This document shows, piece by piece, positions 4,490-10,261 of a stretch of DNA of 10,261 nucleotides. This DNA is from Alphaproteobacteria bacterium (GTDB lineage: Bacteria > Pseudomonadota > Alphaproteobacteria > Caulobacterales > Caulobacteraceae). The notes beneath the pieces were generated by a model, which was not told the DNA's origin, ran no database searches, and was given only the letters and a program-made list of their open reading frames with translations. Made by a program: the position numbers and the translations under genes. Every line of letters begins with the position of its first letter. Positions within the stretch are counted from its first letter, which is position 1. The stretch spans positions 1 through 10,261 of the forward strand of contig JAHINZ010000476.1 in assembly GCA_018895795.1 (NCBI GenBank), written 5' to 3'.

Positions 4490-6124
4490 ATGCCGCTTAG
4501 CCCCCTTTCCCGCCGTCGCCTGATGGCGACCTCGGCCGCGGCCTTCGCCGCCGCCGGGGCCTTCTCGCCCCTGAAGGCGTTGGCCGCCGAGGCCCCGACC
4601 AAGGCTCGGGCGCTGGACACGATGAAGAAGGCCACCACCTTCATGATCGAGAAGGCGGCCTATGAAGGCGGCTATGTCTGGAGCTACCTGCCCGATTTCT
4701 CGCGCCGTTGGGGCGAGATGGAGGCCTTCCCGACGATGATCTGGGTGCAGCCGCCCGGCACGGCGACCATGGGCCACCTGTTCCTCGACGCCTATCACGC
4801 CACGGGCGACGCCTATTATTACGACGCCGCCGTCAAGGCCGCCCAGGCCCTGATCGCCATCCAGCATCCCGCCGGGGGATGGAACTATCTGGGCGACCTG
4901 GCCGGCGAGGCCTCGCTCCGCAAATGGTATGACACCGTCGGCAAGAACGGCTGGCGGCTCGAGGAATTCCAGCACTATTACGGCAACGCCACCTTCGACG
5001 ACGCCGGCACCGCCGAGGCCTCGCAGTTCCTGCTGCGCCTGTATGTCGAGAAGCAGGATCCAGCGTTCAAGCCCGCCTTGGACCGCGCCGTGGCCTTTGT
5101 CCTGGACAGCCAGTACCCGGTCGGCGGATGGCCCCAGCGCTTCCCTCTGAAGGACGAGTTCCACCATCACGGCCATCCCGACTATACGGGCTTCATCACC
5201 TTCAACGACGACGTGGCCGGTGAGAACATCAAGTTCCTGATCATGGTCTGGCAGGCCCTGGGCGACCAGCGCGTGCTGGAGCCGATCCGCAAGGCCATGG
5301 ACTGCTTCGTGCTGTGCCAGCAGCCGCAACCGCAGCCGGCCTGGGGCCTGCAGCACAAGGTCAGCGACCTGACCCCGGCCGGAGCCCGCACCTACGAACC
5401 GGAAGCCTTCGCCAGCCACACCACGGGCGGCAACATCGCCGCATGCATGGACTTCTATGAACTGACCGGCGACCCCAAGTTCCTGGCCCGACTGGGCGAG
5501 GCGCTGGACTGGCTGGACAGCATCAAGGTGACGCCCGAGATCATGAAGGGTCGCCCCTACCCCACCTTCACCGAGATCGGCACGGGCAGGCCGCTCTACA
5601 TCCATCGCACCGGCAGCAATGTCGTCAACGGCCGCTATTTCGCTGACCAGAACCCCCACGACACGGTGGTCCACTATTCGTCGTTCCGCTCGGTGAACGT
5701 CGAGGGTCTGCGCAAGCGGCTGGCCAAGCTGCAAGCGACGTCGCCCGAGGTCGCCAGCCGCAACTCGCCGCTGAAGGGCGGGAGCAAGGCCCTGCCCCGG
5801 TACTTCACCACCGGCGACATCTCGGTCTCCGACCTCAATGTCGGGACCCTGAAGGTCGACGCCGGAGCGGCCGCGCCCGACAAGGCGGCGGCCCTGATCG
5901 CCGCCCTGAACGCCGAGGGATGGTGGCCGACCGAGCTGAAGGCGACCAGCAATCCCTATAGCGGCGACGGCTCGCCCGTTCCGGCGCCCGGCGACTTCAG
6001 CCAGACCCGGGTGGGAGACGCCACCGACACCTCGCCCTACATCACCGACACGCCCAAGATCGGCATCTCGACAGGCGGCTATGTCGAGAACATGGCTGCG
6101 CTGATCCGCTATATCGGGACCTGA
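4490..6124 (+). CDS. Pectate lyase, PL10 family, Tat-exported
   Basis: A 544-residue protein. The N-terminus SRRRLMATSAAAFAAAGAF is a twin-arginine signal, so it should be exported folded. Residues about 40-415 follow the PL10 pectate lyase pattern: GGYVWSYLPD, the NATFDDAGTAEASQFLLRLY segment (166-185), GGWPQRFPL (212-220), ITFNDD (236-241), AWGLQHKVSDLTPAGARTYEPEAF (284-307) and the EIGTGRPLYIHRTG segment (362-375). PL10 enzymes cleave polygalacturonate by calcium-dependent beta-elimination; a conserved arginine is the base, and the arginine of GARTYEP is in a conserved region, but I do not assign it. About 130 residues (416-544) extend beyond the part I can align, with GEWWP-like and TDTSPYITDTP segments. 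The ATG at 4490 has GGAG upstream. The stop TGA directly abuts the stop of the convergent halogenase gene. An operator-like palindrome upstream suggests substrate-controlled expression. Confidence 0.9.
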   Translation: MPLSPLSRRRLMATSAAAFAAAGAFSPLKALAAEAPTKARALDTMKKATTFMIEKAAYEGGYVWSYLPDFSRRWGEMEAFPTMIWVQPPGTATMGHLFLDAYHATGDAYYYDAAVKAAQALIAIQHPAGGWNYLGDLAGEASLRKWYDTVGKNGWRLEEFQHYYGNATFDDAGTAEASQFLLRLYVEKQDPAFKPALDRAVAFVLDSQYPVGGWPQRFPLKDEFHHHGHPDYTGFITFNDDVAGENIKFLIMVWQALGDQRVLEPIRKAMDCFVLCQQPQPQPAWGLQHKVSDLTPAGARTYEPEAFASHTTGGNIAACMDFYELTGDPKFLARLGEALDWLDSIKVTPEIMKGRPYPTFTEIGTGRPLYIHRTGSNVVNGRYFADQNPHDTVVHYSSFRSVNVEGLRKRLAKLQATSPEVASRNSPLKGGSKALPRYFTTGDISVSDLNVGTLKVDAGAAAPDKAAALIAALNAEGWWPTELKATSNPYSGDGSPVPAPGDFSQTRVGDATDTSPYITDTPKIGISTGGYVENMAALIRYIGT

Positions 6125-7627
6125 TCAGGTCCGCGCGGACGGGCAATAGCGGTCCAGGAAGTCTTGGTGGTGAGGCATGCGTTCGACGGCCTGGGCGATA
6201 TTGCCCTTCAGGTCGTCGAGCGCCCGGCGCAGCTGTCCGGGCGGGATCATCCGGCCCATATGATGGAAGCCTTGCGGCTCCAGACCCTGGCCCAGCATCA
6301 CCTGCAGCCAGGAATCCACCTGGAACAGTTCGCCCGGCGCCTGGAACACCTGGGCGTTGTCGCGGAACAGAGCGATGCGATGGACCAGGCTGTCGGGGAT
6401 GTCCATGGTCCGGCAATCGTCCCAGAACGGGCTGTCGGCGCGCTGGGTCAGCGTGTAGTGCAGGATGATGAAGTCGCGGATCTTCTCCAGCTCATCCTCG
6501 GCCAGGCGGTTGTAGCGCGCGATCACCGCCTCATTGACGCCATCGAACGGGAACAGCTGCATCAGCCGCGTCACCCCGATCATGATCATGTGGATCGAGG
6601 TGGATTCCAGCGGCTCGACGAAGCCGCTGGCCAGGCCCAGGGCGATGCAGTTCTTGTCCCAGGTCTTGCGACGACGGCCGGTGCGGTAGCGCAGCAGGCG
6701 GGGCTCGGTCAGGGGCTCGCCCTCGATCTGCTCAAGCAGCAGCGTGTGCGCCTCGTCATCCGACATGTGCGCGTTGCTGTAGACCAGGCCATTGCCCACC
6801 CTATGCTGCAGCGGGATCTTCCACTGCCACCCGGCCCGGTGCGCGCTGGCCCGGGTGTAGGGAAGGGCCGGTCCGGTGGAGCGGGTCTGCACCGCCAGGG
6901 CGCTGTTGGTCGGTAGCCAGTGGCTCCAGTCCTCGAAACCGGCCTTCAGGGTCTGTTCGATCAGCAGGCCGCGAAACCCGGTGCAGTCGATGAACAGGTC
7001 GCCCTCGATGACCTCGCCTGACTCCATCACCAGGGCCTCGATGAAGCCGTCCTGCGAGCGCTGCCGGACGCTGGTGATCTTGCCCTCCTGTCGCCGGACC
7101 CCGGCGGCCTCGCTCATCTTGCGCAGGAACTGGCCATAGAGCGTGGCGTCCAGATGGTAGGCATAGTTGATCGCGGCGTTCTCGTCGGTGAAGAACCGCT
7201 CGGCCTTGGCCGCCTGCAGCTCGAAACAATAGTCGCCCAGATCGCCCGCAAAGCCCTCGGCACGGGCCTGCAGCCAGAAGTGGTGAAAGCCGCCCATCCA
7301 GGTGGATTTGCCGACCTGTCCGAATGAGTGAATGTAGCGGTCGCCGATCTGGCCCCAGTTCTCGAACGAGATGCCCAGCTTGAAGGTCGACTGGGTGGCC
7401 CGCATGAACTCGGCTTCGTCGATCCCCAGCAGAGCATTGAAGGTGCGCGCCGTCGGGATGGTCGACTCCCCTACCCCCACCGTGCCGATGTCGTCGGACT
7501 CGACCACGACGATGTCGAGCAGCGGGCCCAACTGCTTGGACAGCGCCGCGGCCGCCATCCAGCCCGCCGTTCCGCCCCCGGCGACCACCACCCTCTTCAC
7601 GCTCTGACCGCTCACACCCTGCTCCAT
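6125..7627 (-). CDS. Flavin-dependent tryptophan-halogenase family protein
   Basis: A 500-residue protein with all the hallmarks of flavin-dependent halogenases. The FAD-binding GGGTAG motif (17-22) is followed by VGVGESTIPT (50-59). Lys83 (in STFKLGISFENW) is at the place of the catalytic lysine that channels hypohalous acid. The WxWxIP signature is WQWKIP (267-272), and Glu341 in SGFVEPLESTSIH is at the place of the catalytic glutamate. It should therefore be an active FADH2- and O2-dependent enzyme needing a flavin reductase. Its substrate is not predictable: members linked to TonB receptors form a group separate from the antibiotic-pathway enzymes, and some are reported to brominate free indoles. 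The start is the ATG at 7627, 5 bp after the upstream cupin gene, so the two are co-transcribed. Convergent with the pectate lyase with no gap. Confidence 0.93.
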   Translation of the reverse strand: MEQGVSGQSVKRVVVAGGGTAGWMAAAALSKQLGPLLDIVVVESDDIGTVGVGESTIPTARTFNALLGIDEAEFMRATQSTFKLGISFENWGQIGDRYIHSFGQVGKSTWMGGFHHFWLQARAEGFAGDLGDYCFELQAAKAERFFTDENAAINYAYHLDATLYGQFLRKMSEAAGVRRQEGKITSVRQRSQDGFIEALVMESGEVIEGDLFIDCTGFRGLLIEQTLKAGFEDWSHWLPTNSALAVQTRSTGPALPYTRASAHRAGWQWKIPLQHRVGNGLVYSNAHMSDDEAHTLLLEQIEGEPLTEPRLLRYRTGRRRKTWDKNCIALGLASGFVEPLESTSIHMIMIGVTRLMQLFPFDGVNEAVIARYNRLAEDELEKIRDFIILHYTLTQRADSPFWDDCRTMDIPDSLVHRIALFRDNAQVFQAPGELFQVDSWLQVMLGQGLEPQGFHHMGRMIPPGQLRRALDDLKGNIAQAVERMPHHQDFLDRYCPSART

Positions 7628-7632
7628 CGTTC

Positions 7633-8664
7633 TTATCGGTTCAGTCGGTCCAGAAGATCGGCGCGCAGCCGACGCGCCTTCATGGCGTCCATCGGACCCA
7701 GGACACCTCGCGCCGGTTCGGGCAGGTGTTCGCCGGCGCGCTCGGCCGGACCGAAGAGGTAGTAGTCGAACAGCGCCTTCCAGCCCTGTTTCTCATGCTC
7801 GGGCCGGTCGCGCAGGCTCAACAGGCCATGCCGCAGGGTGTTCATGGGCGTGTCCATGAAGCCCGGCGCGGCGTTCCACCAGTAATTGATCAGCACATTG
7901 AACGGGTCGAGCGCCTCGACCTGGTGCCACCACAGGGCCGGATAGACCAGCACATCGCCGGGCTCCAGCTCGGCCACCTGGGCGGCGGCCAGGGCCTGCC
8001 GGAAGCCGGGGTGGCGTTCGAAATCCGGCGCGTCGAAATCGACCAGGCTGACCGCCTGGCCGCCCGGCGTGGGCTCCAGCGGTCCCGGATAGAGGTTGGC
8101 CACCTGGTCGGGCGGAAACAGCGTGAAGCGACGCCGGCCCACGGCGCAGACCGCGATATTGTTGGACATGTCGTAGTGGGCCGCCGCCACGGTGCGGTTG
8201 CCCATCCACAGGCTGGCCATCGCCGGCTCGGACCCAAAGGTCTCTGGGCCCAGGCCCAGATCGTTCTCGGCGCGCAGTCCGGGAAAGTAGCTGTCCAGAT
8301 CGGTCGAGCCGACATAGAGCGACGGCCCTTCGGCGTCGTCCAGCCCGGCCGTGATCCGCGCCAGGACGTCGCCCAGGCCGGCCCGCTCGGTCCGAAAATT
8401 CAGGCCCGTGCGACTCTCGTCATGAAAGAAGCGCCCCTTGATCGCGGGGTCGCCAACATAGACCAGCAGCCGTCCGCCGTGGTCCTGGGCCGACAGATAG
8501 GCCATCGCCGCCTGCGGCGACTCCAGACCCGCGCGGATCAACGGCCAGTCACGGGCCAGACCCCGAAAGATCATCGGCGTCTGCCCCTCGATCACCGCCC
8601 CGAACGGGATATCCCGCGGCGAGGCGACCGAGGTTTCCAGCACCTTGCGCGCGCCATCGCTCAT
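7633..8664 (-). CDS. Cupin_8 / JmjC-like (FIH-type) Fe(II)-dependent oxygenase-like protein
   Basis: A 343-residue protein with the double-stranded beta-helix fold of cupin_8/JmjC-like hydroxylases. The metal site is readable: AHYDMSNNIAVCAVGRRRFTLFPP gives His163 and Asp165 (HxD), and YPALWWHQVEAL gives the distal His247, followed by NVLINYWW. Arg residues 177-179 are near the position where related enzymes bind 2-oxoglutarate. The N-terminal GQTPMIFRGLARDWP is also typical. Related enzymes hydroxylate proteins or small molecules; the target here is unknown. I start it at the ATG at 8662-8664, which overlaps the SapC stop as ATGA, implying translational coupling; a longer open frame upstream only shadows the SapC gene. 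The halogenase follows 5 bp later. Two oxygen-dependent enzymes side by side suggest consecutive oxidative modification of one substrate, an inference. Confidence 0.88.
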   Translation of the reverse strand: MSDGARKVLETSVASPRDIPFGAVIEGQTPMIFRGLARDWPLIRAGLESPQAAMAYLSAQDHGGRLLVYVGDPAIKGRFFHDESRTGLNFRTERAGLGDVLARITAGLDDAEGPSLYVGSTDLDSYFPGLRAENDLGLGPETFGSEPAMASLWMGNRTVAAAHYDMSNNIAVCAVGRRRFTLFPPDQVANLYPGPLEPTPGGQAVSLVDFDAPDFERHPGFRQALAAAQVAELEPGDVLVYPALWWHQVEALDPFNVLINYWWNAAPGFMDTPMNTLRHGLLSLRDRPEHEKQGWKALFDYYLFGPAERAGEHLPEPARGVLGPMDAMKARRLRADLLDRLNR

Positions 8665-9410
8665 GGCGTCGGACCACACTCGCCGGCGCGCGACGCGGCC
8701 CGCTGTGCGTTCTTCAGCTCGACCAGGCGCTGGATATTGCCCATCGACGACGCGACCCATTGCGCGGCGCGCAGCAGGCCCGACTGGTGCATACGCTCCA
8801 GGTCCGTTCCCGTCAGCGCCGCCAGCTGGTCAGCGTCGATGGTGTGGAAATCCGGCAGGTCGTAGGACGCGCCGTCGTCCAGCTGGATTTCGATCGACAC
8901 CGGCGCGATCAGGTCCAGTTCGACGAAGGCGGAAAACATCGGCTTGCCGATTTCCAGCCCGTCATAGATCGCGCCTAGGACGCGGATCATGTGCTGCAGA
9001 TAGGGCCCATTGCCGCCGGCGGGCAGGAACAGAGGCTCGCCCTGCGTCGTGCTGATGCGCGGATGATCCAGATCGACATGGATCATGGGCTTTGGCGCCG
9101 CGCCATCGTCGGCGTCGCGCAGGGCGATCGAAAACGCGCCCCGTTGCTGCACGGCCGGCACATAGCGGGCCCGCCATTCGCCGTCCTGAAGAAACAGGTT
9201 CTCGTCGCGGTCCAGGCCCAGAAGCGCCACGGCCTGAAAGTCGCCGTTCTGGTCCCTGCGCAGCAGGATCGGATAGTCGCGCTGGGCGTCCTCGAACTCG
9301 GTCGGGAGCAGCAGCGCCTGATTGATGTTGTCGCCGAACCTTGGTCCGTAGCCGACGATCGCCTTCAGATCGGCATGGTCGACATTGTTGAGCAAAACTC
9401 TGTTGGTCAT
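8661..9410 (-). CDS. SapC family protein
   Basis: A 249-residue protein matching the SapC family (PF07277 type), named after a Campylobacter S-layer locus but common beside TonB receptors in Caulobacterales and Xanthomonadales. Visible family features are the N-terminal LLNNVDHADLKA, the PILLRRD segment (47-53), LFLQDGEWRARYVPAVQQRGAF (72-93), GEPLF, and the DGLEIG region where the protein is helical. No signal peptide or transmembrane segment is evident, so it is probably cytoplasmic. Its function is not established. The ATG at 9408-9410 has AAAGG 6 nt upstream. It is the first gene after the TonB-receptor terminator, and its stop overlaps the cupin start by 4 bp. Close linkage to the cupin and halogenase suggests a joint role. 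Confidence 0.9.
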   Translation of the reverse strand: MTNRVLLNNVDHADLKAIVGYGPRFGDNINQALLLPTEFEDAQRDYPILLRRDQNGDFQAVALLGLDRDENLFLQDGEWRARYVPAVQQRGAFSIALRDADDGAAPKPMIHVDLDHPRISTTQGEPLFLPAGGNGPYLQHMIRVLGAIYDGLEIGKPMFSAFVELDLIAPVSIEIQLDDGASYDLPDFHTIDADQLAALTGTDLERMHQSGLLRAAQWVASSMGNIQRLVELKNAQRAASRAGECGPTP

Positions 9411-9463
9411 GCGCGCCTTTCGCGTCGGGCGGTCCGTTGACGCATCCTAACTCGCTTTGGCCG

Positions 9464-9493
9464 AAAAAGGCCGCTGCGCGAGCAGCGGCCTTT
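9464..9493 (-). terminator. Intrinsic terminator after the TonB-dependent receptor gene
   Basis: AAAGGCCGCTGC (9466-9477) and GCAGCGGCCTTT (9482-9493) form a perfect 12-bp stem with a 4-nt loop. On the minus strand the stem ends in TTTTT (complement of 9464-9468), so it points in the direction of the receptor gene and begins 24 nt after its stop. On the plus strand only three Ts follow, so it is not a good terminator in that direction. It separates the receptor from the SapC-cupin-halogenase genes; I found no clear promoter between it and the SapC ATG. Confidence 0.85.
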
Positions 9494-9517
9494 CCCAGTC
9501 TCCAGCGTGCGTGTCGT

Positions 9518-10261
9518 CTAGAAGCGGTAGCGGGCGCCGAGCAGGATGCGCCTGTCCAGCTCTTGGGCGAACCACAGTTCGTGTTCGCTACGCCCGTAGG
9601 TCCGCAGGCTTTCGCGCGTCAGGTTGATGCCTTCCAGAGACAGGGCCAGCTTCTCGGTCACATCATAGCTGACGTTGAAGTCCAGCTGACCGAAGGGGGC
9701 GACGAACACCGGGTTACGCGACCCCCCGCGATTGGTCTGTTGCAGGAACCGGTCGCGCCAGTTGTAAGCCAGACGCGCCGACAGGCCGTTCTTGTCATAG
9801 ATCAGCGTGGCGTTGGCCGTGTCGCTCAGACCCAGCAGGGCGAACTGATCCTGGCTGGGGTCGGCGCCGATGTTGAAGTCAACATCGCCGCGAACCAGGG
9901 TGTAGGCGCCGGCGATACCGATGCCGGTGTCGCCGAAGAAGTGCTGAGCCGCGACTTCAAACCCGTGGATCTTGCCGGTCCGGTTGTTGATCGGTTGCGA
10001 AACCTGGAAGTTGAACAGCGGGTCCGACGCGTTGGGCTCGATGTCATAGGCCGCCAGGATTTGGTCGACGAAGGCCTGCTTCAGGTCGCCGCCCGGACCG
10101 CGATTGGCCTGGTATTGGGCGGAAGCCGCCGCCACCGAACCGGTTTGCTGGATCAGGGCCGTCATCGTGAACAGGTTCACGTCGGTCTGGTCCGCGCCGA
10201 TCGCGGTAAGTTGGGCCTTGGCGTCGCCCGAGCGGGTGCCCGCCGCGCCGGAGCTGGCGTC
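9518..10261 (-). CDS. TonB-dependent outer-membrane receptor (C-terminal part; starts beyond the window)
   Basis: The last 247 residues of a TonB-dependent receptor beta-barrel, ending in LLGARYRF with the C-terminal phenylalanine typical of outer-membrane proteins. Alternating amphipathic strands are visible (NRTGKIHGFEVAAQHFFGDTG, GIAGAYTLVRGDVDF, SARLAYNWRDRFL, VSYDVTEKLALSLEGINLTRE). The ...SLRTYGRSEHELWFAQELDRRILLG end fits receptors of Caulobacter and Xanthomonas. The frame stays open to the window edge; a GTG at 10178-10180 is an internal valine, not a start, so the N-terminal plug and TonB box are missing from the window. The receptor imports a ligand across the outer membrane using TonB energy. 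Next to a pectate lyase, a pectin-derived oligosaccharide is the likely ligand, by context only. Confidence 0.93.
   Translation of the reverse strand, partial: DASSGAAGTRSGDAKAQLTAIGADQTDVNLFTMTALIQQTGSVAAASAQYQANRGPGGDLKQAFVDQILAAYDIEPNASDPLFNFQVSQPINNRTGKIHGFEVAAQHFFGDTGIGIAGAYTLVRGDVDFNIGADPSQDQFALLGLSDTANATLIYDKNGLSARLAYNWRDRFLQQTNRGGSRNPVFVAPFGQLDFNVSYDVTEKLALSLEGINLTRESLRTYGRSEHELWFAQELDRRILLGARYRF

Noticed and set aside
4310..5734. 474-codon open frame on the minus strand, antisense to the pectate lyase
   Set aside because: It mirrors the pectate lyase gene, has no family motifs, and is the long antisense frame expected in GC-rich DNA when the sense gene uses G/C third positions.
8665..8760. 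Longer N-terminus for the cupin protein
   Set aside because: It only overlaps the end of SapC in another frame; the ATGA overlap at 8661-8664 is the usual operon arrangement.
7726..8865. 379-codon open frame on the plus strand across the cupin and SapC genes
   Set aside because: It is antisense to two clearly recognised genes, is full of His/Arg/Gln as such shadows are, and matches no family.
10178..10180. GTG as the start of a short TonB-receptor-like protein
   Set aside because: The frame continues open upstream to the window edge, and the barrel would lack most strands; it is an internal valine codon.

Overview
The window is GC-rich (about two thirds G+C by eye) and looks like the chromosome of an alphaproteobacterium of the Caulobacter type. 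The evidence is the gene content (a TonB-dependent receptor / SapC / cupin / tryptophan-halogenase module next to a Tat-exported PL10 pectate lyase), a promoter matching the Caulobacter housekeeping consensus, and strong use of G/C third positions. This is inferred from gene families, not from a database match.

Layout. (1) 1-1162, minus strand: the N-terminal half of thiC, preceded by a canonical TPP riboswitch, a hairpin that buries the thiC Shine-Dalgarno, and a probable promoter placed so that transcription would start at the first base of the aptamer. (2) 1169-3036, minus strand: a compact three-gene operon read as TPR periplasmic protein, small exported coiled-coil protein, membrane-anchored neutral zinc metallopeptidase. 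(3) 3256-3930, plus strand: an aspartate/glutamate racemase family protein with its own promoter. (4) 3934-4489: a 59-residue helical protein on the minus strand whose start codon lies in one arm of a near-perfect 43-bp palindrome, then a 338-bp gene-free stretch holding a LacI-type operator and the leader of the next gene. (5) 4490-6124, plus strand: the pectate lyase. (6) 6125-10261, minus strand: TonB-dependent receptor (C-terminal part only), SapC-family protein, cupin_8/JmjC-like protein and flavin-dependent tryptophan-halogenase-like protein.

How it fits together. Regions 4-6 look like a small pectin or oligosaccharide utilisation locus. The lyase would cleave polygalacturonate outside the cytoplasm, and the TonB receptor would import a product across the outer membrane. 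A LacI-type regulator, not in the window, could sense the substrate. The SapC, cupin and halogenase proteins recur with such receptors in Caulobacterales and Xanthomonadales, but what they do there is not established; this is the least understood biology in the window. The three minus-strand genes are tightly packed (4-bp overlap, then a 5-bp gap). A strong intrinsic terminator separates them from the receptor gene, so they are probably expressed at a lower level by read-through or from a weak promoter. The lyase and halogenase genes converge with no intervening base.

The most unusual DNA element is the 43-bp palindrome at 4110-4152. The thiC leader can be read almost completely as a translational riboswitch, including a candidate switching partner for the anti-Shine-Dalgarno strand.
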